Positions 1 to 29,733 are shown, counted from the first letter of the stretch. The stretch: 64,000 nucleotides of DNA from Berghia stephanieae (GCA_034508935.3 CM067445.1:87759153-87823152); one strand, 5' to 3'. Notes: generated by a model not told the origin, from the sequence alone. Translations and numbers: made by a program.

Positions 1-833
1 TATGGAAACATTTTGCTTAAAGTTTTAGCTATTAAATAATATAAGATGTATAAACGAGAGTAAGTGGGTTGTGTTCAAATGTCATTCAGCAGACTGGTCT
101 CTCACTGGTAGATTTCATTTGAATCATTTTGTTTTCATTAACCAAATACTCTGCTAAATTTTTTCATTGTAGAATCGAGATAAATAGATGTTGAAAACTG
201 GTTTTTGTAAATATTATTTTAAAATTTTCTTTTATTTGAGGGGTGTTTTTTTGTTTGTTTTGAAAATAATTATTATGAGTCAAATTATTAGAAAATGAAT
301 AACTTTTTTTTTTTCTTTTCAAGATCAGGATTTTATTTATACAAATTCAGCTTATATCAATGTAAATCTGATCAAATTTGTAATAGTTTTAAAGTGTGTT
401 TTATTGTATCAATTCAATTTATAGGGGTACTTTTTAACTCTTTTAAATTGAAATGGATTTAAAGACATTCAGTCAAACTTGATCAATAACATTCAGATGT
501 GGCTTTAAAGAATATGATTATAATTATAGTAAACAAATTTCTTATTTAAAAAAATTAATATTTGGGATTGCTGAACACTGTAAATTGTATATTACTATGA
601 GAAAAAAAGCACAGCAGGTCTCACAAGCTAAAATAAAAAATCAGACATATTTTTATTTGAATGTAGCTACTCGTCTTAAAATGCTCCATTTTGGATGTTT
701 CTAATTGTATTAAGTCGATGAATACACCATGGGTTTTGCAAATATTGTATCATAACATACTTGCATGGGGGAAAGCCATTCCATTATGTCACAATAATCT
801 ATCTGACAGTATCTGTTTGTTGTCACTGCAAAG
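1..833 (+). other. Gab intron, no feature seen
   Basis: AT-rich, with stops in all frames. I find no exon and no repeat that recurs elsewhere in the window. It should be intron between PH-domain exons. Confidence 0.5.
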
Positions 834-15505
<14,672 letters not shown>

Positions 15506-15871
15506 TTTACATATGTTACCCTGTTCCAAAAATCAGAGGTATAGTGCTTGAATTGCTTGATGGTCGGTCATCTACCATCTATCACCAGGGCCTATTTTGA
15601 TTTGTTTAATATTAATGCTTTCTTTTGCCAAATTAGTTGTAGACAAGTAACATTTAGACTATCTTTACTATTTGTATTTAATTTCAGGTTTTTCAAATGA
15701 AATAAGTGAATCTCAATATTTTTTTCCCATTTAGTTAGAATTTGTCAGGTTATTTGGAATAGATTTTCATTTATTATTTCAAAACTTGTAAATAAATAAA
15801 AGCGAAAAGATAAAGGACTTTTGGGAAATATATTTAAGATCGGCTCAACCAATATAACCCATTGTAATAAA
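15506..15871 (+). other. Likely Gab 3' UTR with polyadenylation signals
   Basis: AT-rich sequence after the stop. AATAAA occurs at 15791, 15795 and 15866, so the transcript may end near 15.82 or 15.89 kb. The true end cannot be fixed from sequence alone. Confidence 0.4.
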
Positions 15872-16315
15872 ATTGTACATAAGAGTAATAATAAGTGCAT
15901 ATTAATCTTGTTGATGATAAAAATTGTATTTATATGTAAATTTACTAAACCAATCAATTTATTCACATTTCTGTCTCTTATTTGAAATTTCCCAAGCAAG
16001 TTACATATTCACTTCATAATTGCAATTTTACATGTCTTTTTGGCTATTGATTTGGAAGCCAGTTGTGCTATGAATATATTGAAAAAGGAAACTTATAGTA
16101 ATGCAGCTTTAAATCGATATGAAATAGGTAATAAGAATTTTTTGTTACTAACTAAAGAAGGTGATAGTTTAAATAGAGAAATGCATATTGACTAACTCAT
16201 ATAGCTGAAGTCCGTTTAATTACAAATTTAAATTGGTGAAAGGGAATTTGATAATGTAACTAGAGAACTAAGCCTCATAAATATATTCCCACAAAAAAAA
16301 AAAAGGTAAAGAATT
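15872..16315. other. AT-rich stretch, nothing recognised
   Basis: Downstream of the Gab polyadenylation signals. No repeat shared with other parts of the window and no coding signal. Confidence 0.4.
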
Positions 16316-16471
16316 AATTTCTTTGTTGGATTTTGTGCTTTGTCCAGATGAGACTTATAGGTGATCTCAAACTAAGTACATTGGTGGTATGCTCTTGGAA
16401 TCTACATCTGATCCCTATTTGTTCCCAGTTCCCCTATGTCTTACTTTCTCTTGGATGCTTCAATTGTAATT
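16316..16471 (+). mobile_element. R1 retroposon, 5' piece of a split copy
   Basis: Matches the R1 segment from GGATGAGACTTTTAGGTGAT to TTTAATTGTAATT. The copy resumes at 17810, so about 1.34 kb now separates the halves. Confidence 0.75.
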
Positions 16472-17809
16472 ACAGAGTTATAGTTGCTCACCGAACGGAC
16501 ACCGAACGAACGACTTACCGATCACGTGATCAGTTTTTTCTCGCGTCCTCTCGTCTAATCTCGTCACTCCGGAATAGAAAGAGGAGGCGTAGCTAAAATG
16601 ATATAACGCAATGAAAGTTCTGTCCGATGACGGGTGGGGGGATATCACCTCTCCAAAACTTACCTTATTATATGAGATCTTGAGATTCTTATCCAATCAT
16701 CGATTGCTCGTTTGACAGTTCGCTTGTGAACAGTTAGGAGACCATCTCTTGATTTATGGGCAGGCGGCTTTGCGTAAAGGCGGTGAGTGTTGTATACATC
16801 AAAGAGTACCGCTGACCGATGGGTAAATAGTGATTGTGTAACCCAAAAGCCCTGCCGACTCGACTGCAAGGTCTTGTATGTAATAGTTGCGTCACCATAT
16901 CAACGCTCAGGAATTAATTAGTGAGGACTCTCAGTATATATATATTAAAAAAACAAACAACGCTTTTGAATCACACGAAATACATCAGTGTGCTCGTCGC
17001 ATTGAGAATTGAAAAATGAGATATAAATCAAGAAAACCGACCGGAAAATAAAGAAACTATCATTAAATTAAAAAAATTGAGCAATATTTTTTTCAAAATC
17101 AATCTACTAGAAAAATTTTTTTATTTCTAAACCTATTTTTGTGAAACAAAGATAAATGTTCTCCTTTTTGCAAGCTGATTCAACAATGTGGTTTTCAAAT
17201 TTATCGTATACGTAATCATTTGGAAGCTCCCGAGAAAGGTATTTTTGTGTAATCTCTTTCACACACACGCGCGCGCACACACACACAAACACACACACAC
17301 AAACATATACAAACAATACACATCCCTGGTCATCTATTGCCTATATTATTAATGTTAATATATACATCCCATGCTGATTGTCACTACCCCCCCCCCCCCC
17401 CCCCCCCCGCCCCACCCCCCAACCATTTCCACCATCCAAGTACCGGCGGCCTTTTCTCTTTGATTTCGTATCATGGTCTACCCGAAGCCCAACACCTCGA
17501 TCGTTTGTGGGTCAACCCCCCCCCCCCCCTCCCCCCTCCCCCCACCTTCGCCCGTAATCAATTTATAATTTTCTCTTTGTATAGAGCGCCACGTGCACAA
17601 TTATATACTATTGAATGACACTGACCTCGCCCCTCCCCTAACACAAGCCAACAGCAACCCAAGCTATCCTCTATTACGTGACCTTAGATCCGATGCTGCA
17701 TACCGCTTGAGAGTCTTCACTATCCAGATCTCGTTCATGGTCACGTGAGAAGGCTATATCCGTTCGGGTTCGGTTCGGCGTCTCGTTCGACCCGATTTCG
17801 TTAAAAGCC
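16472..17809. mobile_element. Insertion of unknown type within an R1 copy
   Basis: It starts and ends at the break in R1, with ATT present at both junctions. Its two ends carry imperfectly inverted GAAC-rich segments (ACCGAACGGACACCGAACG near 16492; CGGTTCGGCGTCTCGTTCG near 17771), each with a CACGTG close by. Inside are (CA)n at 17262-17305 and poly-C tracts at 17388-17412 and 17517-17545. A 69-codon minus frame at 16660-16869 is not recognised. A non-autonomous DNA element is likely but unproven. Confidence 0.4.
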
Positions 17810-17910
17810 TATTCTAGAACTTTTTACTATCTCATTTTCTTCCTTTTTACTGGCGCTGATATAACCTAAATGTGTTGCAAGCGCCGTAAAACCCTTAAAA
17901 ACAAACAAAA
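17810..17910 (+). mobile_element. R1 retroposon, 3' piece of the split copy
   Basis: Runs from ATTCTAGAAC through the hairpin GGCGCT ... AGCGCC to AAACCCTTAAAAACAAAC, the standard R1 3' end. Confidence 0.8.
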
Positions 17911-21082
<3,172 letters not shown>

Positions 21083-21317
21083 TTAACTCACTCATCCCTA
21101 ACACCGACTATATCCGTCGTTTACTAAGGTTACTTTTACCCAATGTCTATTTATTAGATTTTTCTGAGACGAAATATAGGCGTAGTATCAAAGCTAATGT
21201 TTTCGGTTTTTACATGTTAATGATAGTTGCATAAAACTATATATGTACATGCTCATTTTAAATACATTTTTTTCAATTTTGAAAAGTAGCAAAAATCTCT
21301 AGGATTGAGTGAGTTAA
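21083..21317 (+). mobile_element. TTAACTCACTCA MITE, copy 1
   Basis: Ends TTAACTCACTCA and TGAGTGAGTTAA. The body begins with CCTAACACCGACTATATCCG and ends AAATCTCTAGGAT. Further copies: 36462, 56668 and 61741. Confidence 0.8.
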
Positions 21318-21861
21318 GTCACTCTGCAAGTTTTTGTTTTATCTCATAAATGAGATCACTTTTAGTTCTATCTTTTTTTTATCGCAACGTTTGGTTCATT
21401 TTCTGCTACATTTTAAACCAAGCAATCCAGTCTTATGTGCTTTCAAATACAACGTTATAGCTGTTGTTTCATGGTAATTTATAGGTTCAATGTCTTGTTC
21501 ACTCTTCAACCTCAAGCAATCTTATTTCTATCATTTAAAAGAGGGTGCTTTGATTTAAAAGAGATGTTTGCAACATAAAATCATTTTTCTCGGATTCTGG
21601 TGCTAATAAGATTGTTGAAGAAGCATCAGAATAGTTTTAATTTTTAAAAGCTGCAGCATGGTGAAGCAAGTTGATCATAGATGGTAATCCTTGGATATGT
21701 GCTGTTTAAATCTTCATATTTACTCGTTTGTAGAATAAAGACATTATGGATTCCTGGAGGGCTCGTTGAAGCAGCCAACCTTATCCTGGACTTCGTTTTA
21801 AAAATTAAAACGGCCCTTTTTGGCAATGTTTCTAGCTGGGGTTTGGTCAGCAAGACACATA

Positions 21862-22085
21862 TGTGACCCTTTGCCTCAAAATGGTATTCAGTCGGGATGG
21901 TTAAGATGTTAAAAATTAATTTATAGCCAGAAATATCAGAGTTTGTATTGTTTTATTGAGGAGAATGGATACCATATTTTAGGGTGCTAATGCCAACAAT
22001 TTATATTTTTGACCAGTTTAACATTTAATTCGGTTAAGTATTTTGTTCGTTCCGACATAATACCGTTTTGAGACGTTGGGTCACA
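21862..22085 (+). mobile_element. TGTGAC-ended MITE, copy 1
   Basis: TIRs of about 35 bases with TGTGACCC and CGGTATTATGTCGG blocks. Copies at 37551 and 49328. TA outside the left end suggests TA target duplication, as in Tc1/mariner-derived MITEs. Confidence 0.7.
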
Positions 22086-22228
22086 AATGTCAAAGGCCCT
22101 TTCAGCTTATATCCAACTTTCGTTGATATTAATTTAACTTTTATGTTTTACCTTTCCATGGCCATAAAAATATTATGCTTCCTAAGCATACAAATGAAAA
22201 CGATTTCATAGTATATAAGTATGATCGC

Positions 22229-22762
22229 CTTGCCTCTGAAACTTGGGCATCACTTGCTGTGTCTTCCATCCCCCGGTATCTGTTTTCCAATTGCTATCTG
22301 TCTTTGTCTTGGAATGAGATTACTTAGTTTTGTCCTGACCTTGGCTGGAGTCCTTGACTTGGAGGGAAACAGTTGAATGTATAGTTATAGTTTTGAGAGA
22401 TTATTTTTTTTTCCTTGTAAATCATCTCTCTGTTATGTACTGTTATTATTATTATTTTTTTTTTTTTCTTTTAGCATATGATTTGTAAAATTTGAGTGTA
22501 TTCATCTTAGTGGGATCTTGTGCTGGTCTATGGGTGAGACTTTAAGGTGATCTCAAACTGAGTACACTGATAGTGTGCTCTTGGAATCTACGTCTGTTCT
22601 CTATTTGAACGAATTCCCCTTTGTCTTACTTTTTCCATAAGTTCTTTTAATAGTACCTCTAGAATGTTTTTACTATCCAATTTCCTTTCTTTTTACTGGC
22701 GCTGATATGACCTAAATGCGTTGCAAGCACTGTAAAACGCTTAAAAACAAAAACAAACAAAA
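22229..22762 (+). mobile_element. R1 retroposon copy, near full length, diverged 5' end
   Basis: Has the CTTGCTGTGTCTTC, CTTGTAAATCATCTCTC and GGCGCTGATATGACC blocks in order, ending in AAAACAAAAACAAACAAAAC. Confidence 0.8.
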
Positions 22763-23195
22763 CTTTTTTTTTGTATATAAATAATCCATTAATGATAAGT
22801 ATATTGCATTACGACTTTGTTAGTGATTGCATTATCCAGTAGGACACACAAATCCTTTAGATTATTTATTAATATTTTTATGAATGCTTTTCTTCACCAT
22901 CCCTGCCATTAATTGCAATTTAGTTTTGAATCTTTACTCAGCTAAAACGGTAATAAGCTAAATACTATTTATGTATTATACTTTTACAATCCTAATAAAG
23001 CTTATTTACACCTTAAAAAAAAAAAAAGCATTTTAAAATTATAATTTTCAATAGATACAATATTAGCCTAATTTGCGTATATTATTTGATCATTGTTACT
23101 ATTATCGCATGCAGATCTTCCAACAATGTAGATATTTTTAACATCCTAATATTTAATGGTGCAGTATAATATTTTTAGTTTTATTATATTGTTTT

Positions 23196-23655
23196 CCTGG
23201 GTGGGGTTTCCGTTACCTCCCATAGTGGGCATGGAGGCACTTACTTTGACTTCTATTCCCCTGTATCTGTTTTCCAATTGCTTTCTGTCTTTGTCTTGGA
23301 ATGAGATTACAAAGTTTTGTCCTGGCCCTGACCGGAGTCCTTGGCTGGGAGGGAAACAAGTCGAATGTATAGTTATAGTTTTGGGAGATGATATTTTTTT
23401 CCTTGTAAATCATCTCTCTGTTATGTAGTATTATTTTTAACTTATGATTTGTTAACATTTGAAATAATTCCTCTTAGTGGGATCATGTGCTGGTGTCTGG
23501 GCGAAACATTTAGGTAATCTCAAACTAAGTACACTGATAGTGTGCTCTTGGAATCTACATGTTACCTATTTGTACCATTCCCCTTTGTCTTACTTTTTCC
23601 TCAAGTCCTTTTAATTGTACATCTGGCGCTGATATGACCGAAATGTGTTGCAAAC
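23196..23655 (+). mobile_element. R1 retroposon copy, 3' end shortened
   Basis: Starts CCTGGGTGGGGTTTCC and follows the family to GGCGCTGATATGACCG, lacking the ACTTTTTACTATCC block and the A-rich tail. Confidence 0.8.
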
Positions 23656-23836
23656 ATATTGCCTTCAAAATGGTGAAAAATCTATGAATTTATTTTTTTT
23701 GCTGTTGTGTCATTCATTTTGTTCATCTCTCGTAATTGTCTCATATTTCACAATGATATTTTAATTTGTTTTGCTCACAATGAACAAATGTTTTGAACAA
23801 GTATATGTTCTTTAGTAGCTGCTACACGATGACCCT

Positions 23837-24375
23837 GGGTGGGGATCCTGACCTCCCATAGTGGGCAGGGAGGTACATGCTGTGTCTTCTATCCCCTTAT
23901 ATTTGTTTTCCAACTTGCTTTCTGTCTTTGTCTTGGAGTGAGATTGCTTGGTTTTGTCCTAACCTTGGTCGGAGTCCTTGGTTGAGAGGGAAACAGTCGA
24001 ATGTATAGTTATTGCTTTGGGAGATGATATTTTTTTCCTTGTAAATCATCTCTATGTTATGTACTGTATTATGTTTTATTTACATGTTATATTTGATTTG
24101 TTAACATTTGAGTGTATTCCTCTTAGTGGGGACCCGTGCTTGTGTCTGGATGAGACTTTTAGGTAATCTCAAACTAAGTACTTTAACGGTGTGCTCTTGG
24201 AATATACATCTGTTCCCTATTTGAACCCGTTCCCCTTTGTCTTACCTTTTCTTTTGTGCTTTAATTGTAATTCTAGAACTTTTTACTATCCTATTCTCTT
24301 CCTTTTTACTGGCGCTGATATGACCTTAATGTGTTGCAAGCGCCCTAAAACCCTTAAAAACAAAAACAAAAAACA
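23837..24375 (+). mobile_element. R1 retroposon, full length with 14-bp target duplication
   Basis: TACACGATGACCCT lies directly outside both ends (23823-23836 and 24376-24389). The element starts GGGTGGGG and ends with an AAAACA tail. Near the 3' end GGCGCT and AGCGCC can pair around a 22-base loop. A fixed 5' start, A-rich tail and long target duplication mark target-primed retroposition. It has no open frame, so it must borrow its machinery, most simply from a LINE with the same 3' hairpin. Confidence 0.85.
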
Positions 24376-24426
24376 TACACGATGACCCTTATTTTTCTGC
24401 CTACTTTGAAAGCTATTGTATAGGTT

Positions 24427-24815
24427 ATTAACCAAACTTAACTGATGACGATGTTAATGGTAATTTCGGGCCAGTACATCTTATTGACTAATCCATACAT
24501 ACTTTTGTTATCTAGGAAGTTGTTAACCAAACTTAACAGATGAAGATGTTAATGATGCATTTGGGCTAACTACTACATCTTATTGTTTGATCAATATATA
24601 GGTTCCTACTTTTGGTATCTGGGAATGTTATTAACCAAGTTTGACTAATGAAAATGTTAATGTTCTCGTGCCACAACATCTTATTAACTAATCCCCACAT
24701 ACTTCTGGTATCTGGGAAGTTATTAGCCAAATTTAACTGATGAAAATGTTAATGATGTTTTGGTGCCACTACTTCTTATTGACTAATCCATACATACTTT
24801 TGGTACTGGAAAGTC
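24427..24815 (+). repeat. Tandem repeat, four units of about 91-108 bp
   Basis: Units starting ATTAACCAAACTTAACTGAT at about 24427, 24523, 24631 and 24722, each followed by an ACATCTTATTGACTAATCC-like block. Diverged by roughly 15-20% by eye. Confidence 0.8.
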
Positions 24816-26039
24816 ATTCTCTACTAAAGGTCCCTAGGTTTGAGACACTCTAGGATATTGTGATAAACCTACTTGCCATCCCAATCATCATGTGCTTTGT
24901 TTTCATTTTCATTGTCCCCTTGGCACTATTTCAACTTTATTTTTTCTACTAGCAAAGGGAATCGTCATAATTCTGCATAATTCACCCGTAAAAACCTTGA
25001 AGAAATTTCTAATGTCTGTCAAATTTCGTTCAAGGTTCCGAGCTTGCTTAGTCTTTTGTCATTGTTCGAGAAGTATACTGTGTGCTTATGGTTGCTCTGT
25101 GGAAAGGGACGCAGGATATCAAGTGCTAACAGATACACTTCACATCGATTAACATTGCCTATATGTGCACTGTGAGATTAAACTGCCTGGATCATTGGTT
25201 ATCTAGATGAACCAAACACTGTTGTACTAAAATTCATGGGTTGAATATCAGAGGGGGGAAAAAAGCACAAAATTTTGAGCTGGAATTCTGTATTCATATT
25301 TGTCAGCTTGTATTCATTTTCATGACAGTTATTTTAAAAGAAAATCTTGCCTTATAAATAAATCATCTTTCTTATGATTTACTTGGGATCTAGCACAATT
25401 TCAAATTGATATCCTTTTCAGTATTGACCCTTGCTAGAGATTAGTTTGAGGGTGATTACGATTCATCTTGCCCATCTTTAATAAAAAGGGGATCTGATCA
25501 CTTTACTTTTCAAAGTTGCATATTTAATGTAAGAGCATTGTACTTGCATGAAATTACCTTAAAGAATAACAACAGTTGTACAGAAAATTTCTCAATAATG
25601 GAAGTAAGGGAAATATTGCCTGATTAATTTTATTGCTCGTTAAAAATTATAACAGTGACAATCGCATCTGCTGCTTTACAATGTAACCAAGGCTTCCTTT
25701 GCGCAAATCTTCAGCTGAGGATATTAGTTTACAAGATTTTTATAACAAAGATATTATTTTCCAGTGATTATTGTCTCTTTACGATTCATCCACCACCTAC
25801 CTCTGTTCTTTCTTTAGCCCTTAGAAACTTTTTATTGTAATTTTTTCCACCAGTTAAACCGCCCAGGAGTGTCCCAAGCGCCTTTACACTTCTCAAAAAA
25901 CCCTGTTTGCTCTTATATTCCTCTGTCTGTTGTTACCATTCTTGTAAATTTCTGTCCTCATCTTGGTATTTAAACTAATTTTTTTTCACCTTTGCCCTGG
26001 TTGGGCACCTTTGCTCTTAATTGTCCAAAGTGTATTTTT
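24816..26039. other. Intergenic, no gene recognised
   Basis: An 86-codon frame at 24892-25152 resembles nothing I know and lacks a gene context. The rest is AT-rich. Confidence 0.4.
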
Positions 26040-26220
26040 TTTTTGAATTTTGGTGTGTGGACAGGTATTGTTTTTCTTGTGAATCATCTCACTGTTTTAT
26101 GTTATTAATATACCATGTATCAGGATGAGACATTGTGAATTGTCTCAGGATGGAAGAAATGATTGATTGCCTTTGGGATCTACTACATCTGTTCTATAAA
26201 TAGCATTCTGTTTTTTGTTG
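26040..26220 (+). mobile_element. Highly diverged R1 copy
   Basis: Keeps CTTGTGAATCATCTCACTG, a GGATGAGAC block and GGGATCTACTACATCTGTTC in the right order, but with many changes. Confidence 0.4.
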
Positions 26221-26394
26221 TAAAACCTTCAAATTCAAACCCATTTATTAAAAATTGCGCACATGGAAGGCATAACACTTAAGAAAATACCAGTAAATTT
26301 TAAGGCACTATAATGAAACAATTTGAATTAATAGTTGTTTGTTTACCTTCTATCTATGACAAGATTTTTTCCCCAGCAAAATGGTAGTCGCAAA

Positions 26395-26600
26395 TTTGAG
26401 AGAATCGTTTTCCATTTTTTATGTCAGACCTTTAGAAATCTACCAAGATCTAATCTCTGCAATAGGAGATCAAGCTACAAATACTACAGTTCAGTAACAG
26501 GGTGGGTAAACAAGTTTCAGGCAGGAAGAATGTAATGAGGATGAATCGAGCTTTGGAAGATCAGTGATTTACACATGGAGATGTATCAGAAAAGGGTTCC
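26395..26600 (+). mobile_element. Possible mariner-type transposase N-terminal remnant
   Basis: One frame ends VTGWVNKFQAGRM; the next, one base on, continues NEDESSFGRSVIYT. The combination W..KF.AGR, then EDE..FGR resembles the helix-turn-helix region of mariner transposases (W..RFK.GR...ED..RSGRP). No catalytic domain follows. The evidence is weak. Confidence 0.35.
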
Positions 26601-26867
26601 TTCAGGGGAAGAGATTGTTTTGGACAGCAAAGTTTGCTTTAAATAAAAGAGCTGGAAAAGGGTACCTACAATGACAAAAATGCTCGGACAACGGCCGTGA
26701 ATATAATATGTTGAGTAACTAACACAATAAATTAAATATACTTTGGCACAAATTTGATGGTGATGTGCTTTCTGGTTGTTAAGATAATATAATCAAACAA
26801 AAGTTATTTATGGTACCGATCACGTAGGAGTAGGTGATTTACAACAAAACGCAGTAAGTCTCATTTT

Positions 26868-26965
26868 CATCATCTTCTTCTTCAAGTACCAAGTCTGTGC
26901 CAGACATCGATGATCATGGTACGCCATTCATCTCTCTGATCAGATAACCTCAGAAAACTTATATT
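26868..26965 (-). mobile_element. LINE ORF2 extreme C-terminus remnant
   Basis: The minus strand reads FLRLSDQRDEWRTMIIDVWH then RLGT and a stop, followed by AAGAAGAAGATGATG. A DR.EWR..I motif just before the stop is common at the end of animal LINE ORF2 proteins. Confidence 0.45.
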
Positions 26966-27212
26966 ACTCTTCTCTTTCTTTGTCACCCATTTTCATCATT
27001 CAAAGAAAACCGCAAGTTTGTGTCATTTATTTAGTGACTTAAAGAAGAAATGTACTTGTGTGCCTCCTCAAACAATACCATGAGTGTTTTGAAACTCCGA
27101 ATTTTCTCCAACGATCCTGTGGAGTCCAAAAGATTAGATTAGCGTGAGGGTTGTTAACTCATTTCCTATCACCATATGACTTGGGACGTTTTGAAAGTCG
27201 GCTACTCATAAT

Positions 27213-27396
27213 ATTTCCTTTATGTGCTTCAACAATTCCCCTTTGTTTTACTTTTTCTTTCTTGGATTCTTGGAATCTCAGATTAATCCAGATCTATTAT
27301 CACTTGACAGTTCCATTATCTTCTTATCCCCCCTTTCGCTTTAAAAAGACCTTAAAGTAAATTAAAGTGTTGTAATTTAAGCGCCTTTAAATTCCT
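27213..27396 (+). mobile_element. Degraded R1 3' fragment
   Basis: CAATTCCCCTTTGTTTTACTT and a later AAAGTGTTGTAATTTAAGCG follow the family order, without a good hairpin. Confidence 0.45.
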
Positions 27397-27453
27397 GTTG
27401 ACAACAAGCATAATATTATTCAGGAATTGAGTTATTTTCTAATGTTTGTCCTG

Positions 27454-27956
27454 GATGGGGTTCCTCACCTCCCATAGTGGGCAGGGAGGTACTTACTGTG
27501 TCTTCTACCCACCTATATCTATTTTCCAACGTGCTCTCTATCTTTGTCTTGGAATGAGATTACTTTTTTGTTTTTTTCCATGCCCTGGCCGGAAACTCTG
27601 GCTGGGAGGGAAACAGTCAAATGTTTAGTTAGAGTTTTGGGAGATGATATTTTTTTCCTTGTAAATCATCTCTCTATTATGCACTGCATTATGTTTCTTT
27701 ATATTATGCATGATTTGTAAAATGTTTGAGTGTATTCCTCTTAGCGGGGACCTGTGCTTGTGTCTGGATGAGACTTTTGGTGATCTCAAACTAAGTACTT
27801 TGATGGTGTGCTTTTGGAATCTACGCCTGTTTCTTATTTGAAATTATTATTATTGTAATTCTAAAACTTTTTACTAACCCATTTTCTTCCTTTTTAATGG
27901 TGCTGATATGACCTTAATGTGTTGCAAGCGCCGTAAAACCCTGAAAAACAAAACAA
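27454..27956 (+). mobile_element. R1 retroposon with 14-bp target duplication
   Basis: TAATGTTTGTCCTG occurs at 27440-27453 and at 27957-27970, directly outside the element. The copy is full length except for a gap after CTTATTTGAAATTA. The 3' hairpin is kept as TGCTGATATG ... AAGCGCC with one change. Confidence 0.85.
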
Positions 27957-28395
27957 TAATGTTTGTCCTGTTTACTTTGTCCGACGTCTCAGTTTTGATA
28001 ACAAAGATATAGAGTGTTAAAGGCGAAACTGTTTTTTTCTTTTCTTTTTATGCTTATATTAATAATCCTAATGAAGAACAACTTTTTTTTTTTGCTTTTA
28101 ACACTTTATCTTTTTTCGTCTTCAAATTTGGATTTGGGAGTTTAGATTTTCTATATCCCTCCCCTTTCCAATCCCATCCACCCCCATGCTATACTGCTAT
28201 ATTATATATCCTCCTTATTGTATCCTCACACGTCTGTTATCAATATTGATGGAAGAAATATAAAAAAAAAATAAAAATCTTTAAAATGTACTTCACCACA
28301 GAAAAAAAATAAATAAAAGTAACAAAATAATTTTGAACGTTTTTGTCTCTTTTTTTGTTGTTGTTGATGTTTAAGAGTGTTTTGTTTCGAAATGT

Positions 28396-28830
28396 TATAG
28401 GGGTCAGGAGGTCACTTGCTGTGTCTTCTTTCCTCCTTTAGCTGTTCTCTGAGTTTGCTTTCTGTTCTTTTTTGGTTGTTTTTGGAATGGGATTACTTGG
28501 CTTTGTCAAGGTCATGGAAGAGGCCTTGGCTGCCAAATGTATAGTTGTACTTTAAAGAGATGATATTTTTTTCTCCTTGTAAATTATCTCCCTGCTATGT
28601 ACTGTTACGTGTTTTTTTTTAAATTGAATATATAATAGTTTGTAAACATTTCAGTGTATTCTTCTTAGTGGGGACCTATGCTCCTGTCTGGATGAGACTT
28701 TTAGGTGATATCTAACTCTAGGTACACTGATAGTGTGCTTGGAATCTACAACTGTTCCCTATCCCATTTTCCTCCTTTTTACTGGCACTGAAATGACCTA
28801 AACGTGTTGTAAGCGCCGTAAAACCCTTAG
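28396..28830 (+). mobile_element. R1 retroposon copy, diverged
   Basis: Retains CACTTGCTGTGTCTTCTT, CTCCTTGTAAATTATCTCC and ACTGGCACTGAAATGACC in order, ending AGCGCCGTAAAACCC. It runs straight into a reverse SINE fragment. Confidence 0.7.
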
Positions 28831-28839
28831 ATGAAGTCA

Positions 28840-28932
28840 GTAGGAAAGTTCCAGGGGACAATAGAGAATACAAGTTTCGCGGCGGCGATGGGGCTTTGAA
28901 CCCGCGACCTTCATTCGGAAGTGTACATTAAA
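28840..28932 (-). mobile_element. tRNA-headed SINE fragment (family S4)
   Basis: The minus strand has CGCGGGTTCAAAGCCCCATCG (B box region), then CGCCGCGAAACTTG and TTCTCTATTGTCCCC. The same order occurs on the plus strand at 57487-57640. Confidence 0.6.
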
Positions 28933-29304
28933 CTATTCTTTACTTTTTATTAAAATCATGCGTCAGAGATTAAATAAGAAGAGATTATGCATTCTGAAGT
29001 ATGGAATATCAAAACTACAAGTATAGGGCATTACAGCTTTACCCCAGATTCGCTCGGTTTTTATGATCATTTCTGATCTAAAGCCTTCGAGTTTTATTCA
29101 CTTCTCTTCGGTTTTTAAGGCATAAACATATAGTGTAATGAGATTTGGTCCTATTTATGCGTGTCTGCCCAAAACGACACCAATTCATTGCGTATTTTCT
29201 TTTCTGGAGCACGATTTAAAATGCGCCGCATGAGGGTGCTGTAACCAGTCGAATAATAGTATTTCGTGGATTACTTCCCTTGATACCGTGGCTAGCTCCA
29301 CAAA
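28933..29304. other. Flank of the palindrome cluster
   Basis: From about 29158 to 29282 it is a diverged copy of the outer end of the palindrome arms (TTGCGTATTTTCTTTTCTGG, GCACGATTTAAAATGCGCCG). Confidence 0.55.
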
Positions 29305-29344
29305 GTAATTCCTCTGTTTTTAATTCGCTCTACCCCCTGAACTT

Positions 29345-29382
<38 letters not shown>

Positions 29383-29418
29383 CGCGAAGTCCAAGGTTTG
29401 AGAGTTTTTTACCAAGAT
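29305..29418 (+). repeat. Left inverted terminal segment of the palindrome cluster
   Basis: GTAATTCCTCTGTTTTTAAT ... (AAT)n ... CGCGAAGTCCAAGGTTTGAG ... is the reverse complement of 35500-35613. Confidence 0.8.
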
Positions 29419-29733
29419 GATCTACAGTAAAATGCGTTTAATTTATCAAGTCCGAAAGTATCAGACACAGCTTTTGGTTTTGATGTATAATTAACAGCTG
29501 TTTTCAGTCCATGCCAAATGTCTTTAATGTTGCCAAATGAGAAGCTTTTTTGGATATTAATTTTGTATTTATTTTTGCATTTGATGCTTTCTTTCTTTAT
29601 TTCAAATTGTTTTAGTTATAGGTTTTTCTTTGTCACCATGAGTGTATAAACATTTCTTCTAATTCTGCAGGTATTTTATTTTTTTTTTTTGTTACCCGTG
29701 GTTTATTATTGGGGTAGAGGATTAATTCTTTTT

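Noticed and set aside
16660-16869. 69-codon minus frame in the insertion within R1
   Set aside because: No similarity recognised and no supporting context; kept only as a remark under the insertion.
24892-25152. 86-codon frame in a non-repetitive stretch
   Set aside because: No recognisable motif, no splice or promoter signals, and length within chance for this base composition.
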